Shown: positions 40,280 through 49,050 of the stretch, one piece after another
Layout of the letters: every line of letters starts with the position of its first letter
How positions within the stretch are numbered: the stretch's first letter is position 1
Assembly: GCF_001074155.1 (NCBI RefSeq)
Contig: NZ_JUUZ01000022.1
Span: forward strand, 1 to 64,000
Direction of reading: 5' to 3'
DNA length: 64,000 nucleotides
DNA from: Streptococcus pseudopneumoniae
GTDB lineage: Bacteria; Bacillota; Bacilli; Lactobacillales; Streptococcaceae
The notes under the pieces: generated by a model
The model's input: only the letters and a program-made list of their open reading frames with translations
The model's database searches: none
Told to the model about the DNA's origin: nothing
Translations under genes and position numbers: made by a program

Positions 40280-41595
40280 CTAGAGAAAATCCTCTGACAC
40301 ACCATGAGAAACTACGTTACGACTATCTATTAAAAAACATCCACTATCTAAATGATAAAGAAAAGAGAGAGTTTGCTTTTTTACAAGCTAAGCTGGATGG
40401 TCAACAAGAAGCTCGTTCAGTTGTCGTAGAAGAAGCAGAAAGCCAAGACTATACAGAACCTAACACAGGGCTTCCAAGTTATACTAATCGCAGTCGAGCT
40501 AGTCGACGTACTAGTCTACCGCAACCAAAAGCTAAGATTCCTAAGCAGAAGAAACCAAAGAAAAAAAGAGTCTTTCGCTTTAAACGCATACTTGCTTGGT
40601 TAGGAATGCTGTTGCTTTGTGCTGCAGTAGGAATGATTTTCATGTTCTTGAAAGGTTTCCAGTCAGCCAATCCGAATGGCTCAAGCGGGTCGAAAGATGC
40701 CAAGGCTGCCCAAGTTGAAGTTTTCAATGGACAGGATACAAGAGATGGTGTCAATATTCTTATTTTAGGGACAGACGGCCGTATTGGACAGAATAGTGCA
40801 GAAACACGGACAGATTCTATTATGGTTCTGAATGTAAGTGGTAAAGATAAAAAACTTAAGCTTGTAAGTTTTATGCGAGATAACCTAGTTTATATTGATG
40901 GTTATAGCCAAGTTATTAACGGACAAAAACAAACTGACCACAAGTTGAACTTAGCCTACGAATTGGGGGAACAAGAAGGAAAACAAGGGGCTGAAATGGT
41001 ACGTAAGGTCCTTAAAGATAATTTTAACCTAGATATCAAATACTATGCTCTTGTAGATTTCCAAGCCTTTGCGACTGCCATTGATACCCTTTTCCCTGAT
41101 GGTGTGACTATTGATGCTCAATTTTCAACTCTAAATGGTGTTCCAGTTACAGAAGCTACAGTCGGTGATGACTTGCATGCGACAGAAACCGAGTCACCAA
41201 CACAAACTATTAAAGTCGGAACACAACAAATGAATGGTTCTACTCTTCTCAACTATGCACGTTTCCGCGATGATGATGAAGGGGACTATGGCCGTACTCG
41301 TAGACAGCAACAAGTCATGACTGCTGTTTTACAGCAAATTAAAGATCCTACAAAACTTTTCACAGGTTCAGAAGCACTTGGTAAAGTATTCGCCATGACA
41401 TCGACAAACCTTCCTTATACTTTCTTATTAACCAACGGTTTATCCGTCCTCGAAGGAGGTCAGAACGGTATTGAAAGACTAACAGTACCGGAACTTGGAG
41501 ACTGGGTAGATGACTATGATGTTTATGGAGGTCTAGCACTTCGAGTGGATCAAAAAGCCTACCAGAATAAGCTAGCCCAAATGGGATTCAGATAA
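40276..41595 (+). CDS. LytR-CpsA-Psr (LCP) family wall-polymer ligase
   Basis: This 439-residue membrane protein has a long cytoplasmic basic N-terminus (about 1-105, ending in a KKPKKKR-type patch), one membrane helix (about 111-135), and an extracellular LCP domain (from about 155). LCP residues are visible in LGTDGRIG, ETRTDSIMVL, SFMRDNLVYIDG and LNYARFRDDDEGDYGRTRRQQ. LCP enzymes transfer undecaprenyl-linked polymers such as teichoic acid or capsule to peptidoglycan. It is coupled to pheA but borders the polymer cluster downstream, a plausible functional link. Confidence 0.92.
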   Translation: MTRENPLTHHEKLRYDYLLKNIHYLNDKEKREFAFLQAKLDGQQEARSVVVEEAESQDYTEPNTGLPSYTNRSRASRRTSLPQPKAKIPKQKKPKKKRVFRFKRILAWLGMLLLCAAVGMIFMFLKGFQSANPNGSSGSKDAKAAQVEVFNGQDTRDGVNILILGTDGRIGQNSAETRTDSIMVLNVSGKDKKLKLVSFMRDNLVYIDGYSQVINGQKQTDHKLNLAYELGEQEGKQGAEMVRKVLKDNFNLDIKYYALVDFQAFATAIDTLFPDGVTIDAQFSTLNGVPVTEATVGDDLHATETESPTQTIKVGTQQMNGSTLLNYARFRDDDEGDYGRTRRQQQVMTAVLQQIKDPTKLFTGSEALGKVFAMTSTNLPYTFLLTNGLSVLEGGQNGIERLTVPELGDWVDDYDVYGGLALRVDQKAYQNKLAQMGFR

Positions 41596-41606
41596 AAAAA
41601 TTAATT

Positions 41607-41659
41607 AAAATCAAAGCTTGAGACATCTAACTAAATGGGTGTCTCAGGCTTTGATTTTT
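41607..41659 (+). terminator. Terminator after the LCP gene
   Basis: A long stem AAAATCAAAGC-TTGAGACA pairs with TGTCTCA-GGCTTTGATTTT, followed by a T-run. It separates the aromatic/LCP operon from the LicD cluster. Confidence 0.88.
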
Positions 41660-41695
41660 CACATGGTTAGATGGATTTTTTGACCATTTTTATGG

Positions 41696-41701
41696 TATAA
41701 T
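41696..41701 (+). promoter_or_regulatory. Promoter -10 of the LicD/polymer cluster
   Basis: The extended -10 TGG-TATAAT lies 37 bases before the first licD gene. It is the only clear promoter for the cluster up to 48934. Confidence 0.7.
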
Positions 41702-41738
41702 GAAATGATGTAATTCTATAGAAGAGGATGAGAATGAG

Positions 41739-42584
41739 ATGAGTGATTTAAAGGCAATTCAAGCCCGTAGCTTAGAGATGGCTGAATATTTTGTCGCCTT
41801 TTGTAAAGAGCATGGCTTGCTCTGTTATTTGTGTGGCGGAGGAGCAATTGGAGCTTTACGAAATAAAGGTTTCATCCCTTGGGATGATGATTTGGACTTC
41901 TTTATGCCACGAAAGGACTATGAAAAACTAGCAGAATTATGGCCTCAATATGCGGATGAGCGTTACTTCTTATCAAAGAGTTCTAAAGACTATGTAGACC
42001 GTAACCTCTTTATCACCATTCGTGATAAGGAGACGACTTGTATCAAGCCTTATCAACAAGATTTGGATCTTCCCCACGGCTTGGCTTTGGATGTTCTTCC
42101 CTTGGACTATTACCCTAAAAATCCAGCAGAGCGTAAGAAACAGGTCCGCTGGGCTTTGATTTATTCTCTATTTTGTGCACAAACCATTCCAGAAAAACAT
42201 GGAGCTATCATGAAGTGGGGTAGTACCATTTTACTAGGGTTGACTCCTAAATCGCTTCGCTATCGTATCTGGAAAAAGGCTGAGAAAGAAATGACCAAGT
42301 ATGGACCAGCCGAAAGTGATGGCATTACAGAATTATGTTCAGGGCCAGGATACATGAAGAAAAAGTATCCAATTCAGGCCTTTGAAGACAACATCTTCCT
42401 ACCTTTCGAAGGAACAGAAATGCCTATTCCGGTTGGTTATGACGCTTATCTTAGCACAGTTTTTGGTGACTATATGACACCACCGCCTGCAGACAAGCAA
42501 GTACCTCACCACGATGCCGTAATAGCAGATATGGATAAGAGCTATACAGAATATAAGGGAGAATACAATGCAAGAAAAAATTAG
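41739..42584 (+). CDS. licD: LicD family phosphotransferase (LicD3-like position)
   Basis: This 281-residue protein has the LicD nucleotidyltransferase-like core: LCYLCGGGAIGALRNKG then FIPWDDDLDFFMPRKDYEK (about 29-66), and the C-terminal FGDYMTPPPADKQVPHHD. LicD proteins transfer phosphocholine or related phospho-groups to cell-surface sugars. In pneumococcus a licD gene also sits downstream of the pheA/psr region, so this is the likely equivalent. Its target here is inferred as teichoic acid. It overlaps the next gene by 17 bases. Confidence 0.88.
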   Translation: MSDLKAIQARSLEMAEYFVAFCKEHGLLCYLCGGGAIGALRNKGFIPWDDDLDFFMPRKDYEKLAELWPQYADERYFLSKSSKDYVDRNLFITIRDKETTCIKPYQQDLDLPHGLALDVLPLDYYPKNPAERKKQVRWALIYSLFCAQTIPEKHGAIMKWGSTILLGLTPKSLRYRIWKKAEKEMTKYGPAESDGITELCSGPGYMKKKYPIQAFEDNIFLPFEGTEMPIPVGYDAYLSTVFGDYMTPPPADKQVPHHDAVIADMDKSYTEYKGEYNARKN

Positions 42585-43536
42585 TATCATTGTTCCTGTA
42601 TACAACGTAGAAAATTATCTTGAACGATGTGTTGAGTCGATTTTAAAGCAGACTTATACCAATTTTGAATTGCTTCTTATTAATGATGGTTCGACAGACC
42701 AGAGTGGTGACTTGTGTGATCAGCTGGCTTCTAAAAATGAGAATATCAAGGTTTTTCATCTTGAGAATGCTGGAGTCTCCAATGCTAGAAATGTAGGTAT
42801 TCAAAACTCAACCGGAGAATGGATAACTTTTGTTGATAGTGATGATTTTATTACGCCAGATTATTTGGAAACTTTGATAAGCGCAGTAAGAACAGATATT
42901 TCTGTTGGTTTCTCAGTTGCTCGTTTGCATCATGTAAAAAATGGACAAGTGACAGATTTGCCTGATTTTTCAGGTCAAGAGTCAGTATGGTCTGCTGAGC
43001 AAACCATGAAAGAACTATTGATGACTGCTCGAACTTCTTTTTTCCCTGTTGCAAAATTATTTAAAAAGGAATTAATTGAAGATTTTAAATTTAGTACAGA
43101 TTATCATTTAGCAGAAGATGCTCTATTCTTAACAGAAGTTTTGCTTGAAACAAAATGTAATAGTGTTTTTATAGATAAACCAATATACTATTATGATCAT
43201 AGAGAGGGAAGTGCAACTACATCTGTGAATAATCATGTTTTTGATACTATAGAAGTATATAAAATCATTATTCCTAAAGTTTATCAATGTTTCCCTCAAT
43301 TAAAACCCGAATTAGTAAATAGAGAATCTTGGTCTTATATTACAGTCTACGATAAAATAATCTTCACAGATTCGACAGAATATAAAAAAGAGAAAACTCA
43401 ATTGAGAAAGTGGATAGTTAGTCATACCTCACAAATATTGAGAGATCCTTATTTTACTAGTTTTCGGAAAATAGCCATTTTGTCACTAAGAATTTCTCCA
43501 TGGATTTATAGACAAATTGTAGGCTTGAATAAATAA
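42568..43536 (+). CDS. Glycosyltransferase family 2
   Basis: This 322-residue GT-A enzyme has the N-terminal ISIIVPVYNVENYLERCVESI, nucleotide-binding LLINDGSTDQS, the metal-binding DSD in FVDSDDFITPDYLE, and a downstream acid motif (HLAEDALFLTEVLL, the ED of family 2). No membrane helix is obvious, so it is cytoplasmic or peripheral. It probably adds one sugar of the lipid-linked repeat. From about 43080 the DNA becomes visibly AT-richer than the aromatic operon. Confidence 0.88.
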   Translation: MQEKISIIVPVYNVENYLERCVESILKQTYTNFELLLINDGSTDQSGDLCDQLASKNENIKVFHLENAGVSNARNVGIQNSTGEWITFVDSDDFITPDYLETLISAVRTDISVGFSVARLHHVKNGQVTDLPDFSGQESVWSAEQTMKELLMTARTSFFPVAKLFKKELIEDFKFSTDYHLAEDALFLTEVLLETKCNSVFIDKPIYYYDHREGSATTSVNNHVFDTIEVYKIIIPKVYQCFPQLKPELVNRESWSYITVYDKIIFTDSTEYKKEKTQLRKWIVSHTSQILRDPYFTSFRKIAILSLRISPWIYRQIVGLNK

Positions 43537-43556
43537 TGTTATTAAAGGAGTTGAAG

Positions 43557-45713
43557 ATGAATTTTTCAAAAACGAATGAATGCTTTGAAAAATCAAAACT
43601 GTGGATTTCTTATCTTTTTATTTTCATTTCGATTTTAAGTATGAGTTCGCTAATTTATAAAGTAACCAATCCGATTTATAAGGGACTTTCAGCAGTTGTT
43701 GTTCTGTCAATTTGTTTAACTTTATTTTTTAATTGGAAACGAATAGAGATAGATAAGAAGTTTCTTACCCTATTTGGTCTTTTAGTGGGCAGTCACTTTT
43801 TATCAGCGCTCATTAATAGATCTGGACACCTGCTCGGAAATATGGTTGAAATTTTCTTTATGCTGGCTTATGTTTTATTATTTACCATGGTAAAACCTAA
43901 TCAGCTAAGGAAGTTGTTAGGTATGATTGCAGGAACCATACAGATTGTCTCATTTGCTTCGGCTATATTTGCTTTTGCTTTATTACTTTCAAGAGTTTTA
44001 ATTCTATTTCAGATTGGAGAGAACTCTTATTATTACGGAGTAATGAATGGCCGATTATGGGGACTTGTTAACCCTAACGCCAGTGCGATTTTCTCATACA
44101 TTAGTATAGTTTTTGCTATGTATTTAATACATAAGGGAAGCAAATACTCTGTTTATTTTAAAATTAATAATATCATTCAGTTAGTTTATTTTGCAACTAT
44201 GCAGAGTAGGGGCGCACTTTTATCAGTTCTTCTAATGCTAGTATTCTATTGTGTTTTTGTCGCTAGGGGAAAATTTGCCAAAAAATGGCTAACTTTTCTA
44301 GTAGCTAGTATCTTATTAATAGGTAGCAATATTGGTATTAGTTATTTAACATCGGTATATATTTCAGCGACCAAGGCAACTGTAATTGACTTAAATAAAG
44401 GTGAATCTTATTCTGAAACTGATTCGGATGTTGCTAAGAAAAATGGGGAGCTTCACTTGATTGAAACAACTCCAAGTGGACGTACATATATTTGGAAAAA
44501 TGCAATCAAAATGGGACGTGCAAAACCTCTATTTGGTTATGGTGTTCGAAACGTATCAGATTATTACACAAAATATTTTAGTAAATTTGAAATTAAAAAC
44601 TCACTTATTGGAGGTAATTTCCACAATATCTTTGTTACCATTTTTGTGAGTTCCGGATTCTTGGGCCTCTTTTCTTTCATACTTATCATTGTTTATGTAG
44701 GTTTCCGCTTTGTTTCTTACTTGATTAAATCCAAGAAAAATACTGAAAAACTGATTATGACTCTATTCTTTGGAATTTTATTTGGTCAGTTGTTTGAGAG
44801 CCAAATTATGTATTCAACCAACTTCATCAACATCATTTTTTGGTTAGTTGTGGGATATGGTCTAATGATCTGTGAAAAAGAAAAAAATATTCGTTACAAA
44901 GAAGTAACTGATATTTCTGAAATTCAACAAATGGAGTTAGGAATCATGGAGTATATCCATGAAGTGTGTCATAAAATTGGTGTCAAATACTTCTTGTCCT
45001 ATGGTAGTTTAATTGGTGCAGTTCGTCATAAAGGCTTTATTCCTTGGGACGATGACATGGATATTTGTATGCTTCGTGATGATTATGAAAAGCTGCAAGA
45101 TTATATGATTGCACATCCAGACGAGCGCTATGAATTAATGTCTTATAAAAATAATGTCAATTATGTCTATCCATTTATGAAAGTTCAAGACAATCACACC
45201 TATTTGGTTGAAGAAGATGTTCGAATTGATTCAGATATGGGGATTTATGTTGATATTTTCCCCGTAGATGGTTATGAAGATGATCAGGCATTTAAGGACA
45301 AGATGACCAAGATTATTAAAAAGCGTCAATTAAGTTGTTACACTTTTAAAGGAATTACCAATACTAAAAGTGTAGTAAATTCAATTATCCGCTATATTTC
45401 TGTTATTATCTTTTATTTCACTAACACAAATAAGTATGTTTCCCAGATTGATGAATTGGCTAAATCTAGAAAAGTAGAAGATTATGAATTGGTGGACTAT
45501 GTTGTCTATAAAGATATGAATAAGCCCGTTTGGAAACGTGAGTGGTTAGAACAAGTTGAAGCTGGTAGCTTTGAAGGTAAGAAATTTATGATTCCAAAAC
45601 ATTATCATGAAGTTTTAACTTCAGATTATGGAAATTATATGCAGTTACCACCAGTTGAGCAACAAGTTTCGCATCATGACTTCAAATTGTGGAAGATTAC
45701 TGAAAACCAATAG
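43557..45713 (+). CDS. Fusion: Wzy-like polysaccharide/teichoic acid polymerase plus LicD domain
   Basis: This 718-residue protein combines two activities. Residues 1 to about 445 hold some 10-12 membrane helices with a large outside loop (around 280-350), like O-antigen/teichoic acid polymerases (TarP/Wzy type). Residues from about 460 form a complete LicD domain with GSLIGAVRHKG and FIPWDDDMDICMLRDDYEKL near 485, VDIFPVDGYEDD, and the C-terminal YGNYMQLPPVEQQVSHHD. The reading frame is continuous with no internal restart. The start at 43557 has AAAGGAG 6 bases away; the in-frame ATG at 43536 is rejected. The LicD part closely resembles the next gene. Confidence 0.85.
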   Translation: MNFSKTNECFEKSKLWISYLFIFISILSMSSLIYKVTNPIYKGLSAVVVLSICLTLFFNWKRIEIDKKFLTLFGLLVGSHFLSALINRSGHLLGNMVEIFFMLAYVLLFTMVKPNQLRKLLGMIAGTIQIVSFASAIFAFALLLSRVLILFQIGENSYYYGVMNGRLWGLVNPNASAIFSYISIVFAMYLIHKGSKYSVYFKINNIIQLVYFATMQSRGALLSVLLMLVFYCVFVARGKFAKKWLTFLVASILLIGSNIGISYLTSVYISATKATVIDLNKGESYSETDSDVAKKNGELHLIETTPSGRTYIWKNAIKMGRAKPLFGYGVRNVSDYYTKYFSKFEIKNSLIGGNFHNIFVTIFVSSGFLGLFSFILIIVYVGFRFVSYLIKSKKNTEKLIMTLFFGILFGQLFESQIMYSTNFINIIFWLVVGYGLMICEKEKNIRYKEVTDISEIQQMELGIMEYIHEVCHKIGVKYFLSYGSLIGAVRHKGFIPWDDDMDICMLRDDYEKLQDYMIAHPDERYELMSYKNNVNYVYPFMKVQDNHTYLVEEDVRIDSDMGIYVDIFPVDGYEDDQAFKDKMTKIIKKRQLSCYTFKGITNTKSVVNSIIRYISVIIFYFTNTNKYVSQIDELAKSRKVEDYELVDYVVYKDMNKPVWKREWLEQVEAGSFEGKKFMIPKHYHEVLTSDYGNYMQLPPVEQQVSHHDFKLWKITENQ

Positions 45714-45756
45714 ATTATTATTTAAACAAAGAAGTAGAGATTAGGAGCGATAAATA

Positions 45757-46569
45757 ATGTCTGAAAAAATCTTAAGCCTTGAAGAAATCAAGCAAATTGA
45801 GCTTGGAATTCTAGAATACTTACACCAAGTTTGTGAAAAACATGATATCAAATATTTTATCGATTTTGGCACTTTATTAGGTGCAGTTCGTCATAAAGGT
45901 TTTATTCCTTGGGATGATGATACAGACATTTCTTTAGCTAGAGATGAATTTGAAAAGTTATATGCAGTTCTAAAAAATGATAACCACCCATACTATAAGC
46001 TGATTTCTTTTAGAGAAACCAAGGGATATCCATATAGTTATATGCGAGTTTACGATATTCGAACACGGAGAGATTCGAATCTTTTAGATTCAAGTGTTGT
46101 TCTTGGAACTTGTGTAGATGTCTTTCCGTATGATGGTCTTGTTACAGACGAACAAGATCGTAAGAAAATGAAGCTCTATAAGCAATTAATTCGTCTATCG
46201 TCGTTAAACTTTAAGGGAATTAAATATGAAAATGGAGGAATTAAAAATCTTCCTCGTTATATTGCATCAGCAATATTTAGATTTACTTCTCCTCAATTGT
46301 GGAATCAAAAACTTGAACAACTTGCATTAAAATACAGTGTTGAAAATTCTACAGACTTAGTTTGTTCAACTTATGACTCTTACTATCCAGCTGGTATTAA
46401 AAAAGAATGGTTGTATGATACAATTGATATGCCGTATGAAAATCTAATTCTAAAAGTACCAAGAAGATACCATGAGATTCTTGTCTATGAGTTTGGTGAA
46501 GATTATATGACCCCACCCCCTGTTGACCAACAGACACCAGGGAATGAAAACAATTATTGGATTGATTAA
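45757..46569 (+). CDS. licD: LicD family phosphotransferase (paralogue of the fused domain)
   Basis: This 270-residue protein starts like the fused domain upstream (QIELGILEYLHQVCEKHDI against QMELGIMEYIHEVCHKIGV) and shares GAVRHKGFIPWDDD and VDVFPYDG. The C-terminal FGEDYMTPPPVDQQTPG is the LicD ending. It presumably transfers phosphocholine or a phospho-sugar during teichoic acid synthesis. It is separated by 43 bases from the fusion gene, with TTAGGAG as ribosome site. The pair may have arisen by duplication. Confidence 0.87.
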   Translation: MSEKILSLEEIKQIELGILEYLHQVCEKHDIKYFIDFGTLLGAVRHKGFIPWDDDTDISLARDEFEKLYAVLKNDNHPYYKLISFRETKGYPYSYMRVYDIRTRRDSNLLDSSVVLGTCVDVFPYDGLVTDEQDRKKMKLYKQLIRLSSLNFKGIKYENGGIKNLPRYIASAIFRFTSPQLWNQKLEQLALKYSVENSTDLVCSTYDSYYPAGIKKEWLYDTIDMPYENLILKVPRRYHEILVYEFGEDYMTPPPVDQQTPGNENNYWID

Positions 46570-46606
46570 TGAAAGAGTATATAAAAAAGAGAAAGTTGAA
46601 TGCCTT

Positions 46607-48934
46607 ATGAAAACTATGAAAAAATCAATATTACTTAGTGCCTTGATCTTATCGGCATCAATAATTCAAGCACAAACAGTGAATGCAGATACTATTTCAA
46701 CAGGTTCAGGGAATCGTATCCACTTTATCAATACAAAAGCTAACTCTGGAAGTGATGCTATTTTACTAGAAAGTAATGGCCACTATGCTTTGATTGATAT
46801 GGGAGAGGATTATGATTTTCCGGATGGAACGGATACACGTTATCCTAATCGATGGGGAATCTCTATTAACAATTATCAAGTTTTGGAAGATCGGTTGATT
46901 CGCCACCTTGATCAATTAGGTGTCAAGAAATTAGATTTTATATTAGGAACTCATGTTCATAGCGACCATATAGGTGGAGCAGATGAAATTCTTAATCGCT
47001 ATCAAGTCGATAAATTCTATTTGAAAAAATATTCGGATCAACGAATTACAAGTACTTGGGGATTGTGGGATAACCTCTTCAATTATGATAATGCTCTTCG
47101 TGCTGCACAGAATAAGGGAGTTACACTTATTCAAGACATAAAAGATGAAGATAGCAAGTTCAAATTTGGGGACATGGATATTCAGCTTTATAATTATAAA
47201 AATGAATATGATTCTGATGGGAACTTAAAAAGAGTTCTTGATGATAATTCCAATTCAATTGTTGCAGTAGTAACTGTAGCAGGAAAAAGAATTTATCTTG
47301 GTGGTGATTTGGATAATGCTGAGGGAGCTGAAGATAAATTAGGGCCTGTTATTGGAAAAGTAGATATGATGAAATGGAATCACCACTACGATGCCAAGGT
47401 TTCTAATACAATTGGTTTCATAGATCACCTTTCTCCTAGTATGGTCATTCAAACAACTGGAGGCGACATTAATGTTGCTTCAACGAGAGATTATCTCCAA
47501 AAGAAAAATATTCAAGTGATTCATGCATCAAGTAAAACTCAGGATGCAACTGTATTTGATATTAGTGATAAAGGCTTTACAAATGTTTCAGGAGATTTTC
47601 CGAATATTCCTACTGTTGAAGAGAAATGGTATAAAGAAGATGGTTACTGGAAGTATCGTTTAAAAGATGGTCAGATGGCTATTGGTTGGCAAGATATTGC
47701 TGGTGCTACATATTTCTTTAACGGAAAAGGTCAAATGCAGAGTGGTCGTTGGCTCCGTATCACTGACGAATGGAATGGAGAACCAAAATTTAATGACTAC
47801 TATCTAAACAATGATGGTAAAATGCAGAAGGGTGGTTGGTTCTATCATGATAATACTTGGTACTACATCCAGTCAAACGGTGCAAGACGTTACAATGAAC
47901 TAGCTGAAATTGGTGGTCAAAAATACCTCTTTGATAAGGATGGTAAAATGCTGACTGGCTTACAAGTCTTTAATGGTAAAAAGCTGTTGTTTGCAAGTAG
48001 TGGAGCTTTAGAGACAGATGAGACAGGATCTGGTTGGAAAAAAATTGAATCAAACTGGTACTACTTTGATGAAGAAGGAAAACAAATAGTTGGTAAAAAA
48101 GAAATCAATGGAGTAACCTACTACTTTGATAATAAGGGAGTTATGCAAACAGGTTGGGCCTTGATTGAAGGGCATTGGAACTATTTTGCAAGTTCTGGTG
48201 CAATGCAAACAGGCTGGATCAAGGATAAAGATACTTGGTATTACTTGGATAAAGAAGGAATCATGCTAACAGGCCTTCAAGAGATCGAAGGTACTCGTTA
48301 TTATCTAAATGCAAGTGGAGCCATGCAAACAGGTTGGAAATGGTTTGATAATCATTATAGCTACTTCACAAGCAGTGGAGCGATGAAAACAGGTTGGCTC
48401 AAAGAAAATGGACTTTGGTACTATCTAGATAAAGAAGGTATCATGCAAACAGGCCTTCAAGAAATTGAAGGAACTCGCTATTATCTAAATGCAAGTGGAG
48501 CTATGCAAACGGGCTGGAAGTGGTTCGATGACTCATACAGATTCTTTACAAATAGTGGAGCGATGAAGACAGGTTGGCTCAAAGAAAATGGACTTTGGTA
48601 CTATCTAGATAAGGATGGTATCATGCAAACAGGCCTTCAAGAGATAAATGGGGCACGCTATTACCTCAATGCAAGTGGTGCCATGGAAACTGGTTGGAAA
48701 CAACTGAATGGTAACTGGTACTATTTCCAAACAAATGGTTCTCTCCTAAGAAATGGAACAAGTCCTGACGGGTACAAGCTCAATGCAGATGGAATTTGGA
48801 CGACTGTTACAACCGAGGAAACAACTCAGGAACAAACTGTGGCAAAAAGTCAGGGGCACATTTTCGAAACAACAGAAGTTGAGAGAACTCAACAAACAGA
48901 AAGCTTATCTGTTACATCTGAGGAAAAAAATTAG
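46607..48934 (+). CDS. Choline-binding Pce/CbpE-like phosphorylcholine esterase
   Basis: This 775-residue secreted protein has a signal peptide (KKSILLSALILSASIIQAQ, cut near NADT), a metallo-beta-lactamase-fold esterase domain (about 35-335) and choline-binding repeats (about 340-715). Zinc ligands show in THVHSDHIGG (His116, His118, Asp120, His121), YLGGDLDN and MKWNHHYD. The catalytic part closely follows pneumococcal Pce/CbpE (e.g. ESNGHYALIDMGEDYDFPDG), which removes phosphocholine from teichoic acids. Start at 46607; ATG at 46616 is possible and neither has a strong ribosome site. A short Thr/Glu-rich tail follows the repeats. Confidence 0.88.
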   Translation: MKTMKKSILLSALILSASIIQAQTVNADTISTGSGNRIHFINTKANSGSDAILLESNGHYALIDMGEDYDFPDGTDTRYPNRWGISINNYQVLEDRLIRHLDQLGVKKLDFILGTHVHSDHIGGADEILNRYQVDKFYLKKYSDQRITSTWGLWDNLFNYDNALRAAQNKGVTLIQDIKDEDSKFKFGDMDIQLYNYKNEYDSDGNLKRVLDDNSNSIVAVVTVAGKRIYLGGDLDNAEGAEDKLGPVIGKVDMMKWNHHYDAKVSNTIGFIDHLSPSMVIQTTGGDINVASTRDYLQKKNIQVIHASSKTQDATVFDISDKGFTNVSGDFPNIPTVEEKWYKEDGYWKYRLKDGQMAIGWQDIAGATYFFNGKGQMQSGRWLRITDEWNGEPKFNDYYLNNDGKMQKGGWFYHDNTWYYIQSNGARRYNELAEIGGQKYLFDKDGKMLTGLQVFNGKKLLFASSGALETDETGSGWKKIESNWYYFDEEGKQIVGKKEINGVTYYFDNKGVMQTGWALIEGHWNYFASSGAMQTGWIKDKDTWYYLDKEGIMLTGLQEIEGTRYYLNASGAMQTGWKWFDNHYSYFTSSGAMKTGWLKENGLWYYLDKEGIMQTGLQEIEGTRYYLNASGAMQTGWKWFDDSYRFFTNSGAMKTGWLKENGLWYYLDKDGIMQTGLQEINGARYYLNASGAMETGWKQLNGNWYYFQTNGSLLRNGTSPDGYKLNADGIWTTVTTEETTQEQTVAKSQGHIFETTEVERTQQTESLSVTSEEKN
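48268..48720 (+). repeat. 180-bp tandem repeats encoding choline-binding modules
   Basis: A DNA unit beginning ACAGGCCTTCAAGA occurs near 48268, 48448 and 48628, a period of 180 bp (60 residues, three 20-residue choline-binding repeats). The copies are nearly identical over long stretches, including third codon positions, which indicates recent duplication or homogenisation. Confidence 0.85.
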
Positions 48935-49013
48935 TCTACTGAACCTAAAACACAAGCGAGCCAAGAATAGAATTAAGTTTCTAACTGATTTTTAATTAAT
49001 TTTTTCTACAATA

Positions 49014-49049
49014 AAAACACCTATAAAGCTTAAGCTTTATAGGTGTTTT
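49014..49049. terminator. Bidirectional terminator between the esterase and flippase genes
   Basis: A 36-nt perfect palindrome (two 18-nt halves meeting at AAGCTTAAGCTT, ends AAAACACC and GGTGTTTT) lies between the convergent genes, 2 bases from the flippase stop. Confidence 0.9.
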
Positions 49050-49050
49050 G

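Noticed and set aside
46523..46606. Longer N-terminus for the Pce-like protein
   Set aside because: It would place 28 charged residues before the signal peptide and overlap the licD gene; the signal peptide begins at 46607 or 46616.
48268..48720. Regular repeats that could suggest a CRISPR-like array
   Set aside because: The period is 180 bp, in frame within a choline-binding protein, and there are no unique spacers between short identical repeats.
49014..49049. 36-nt perfect palindrome as a recombination or mobile-element end
   Set aside because: It lies between convergent genes with A/T runs on both sides and has no direct repeats or transposase nearby; a bidirectional terminator explains it.
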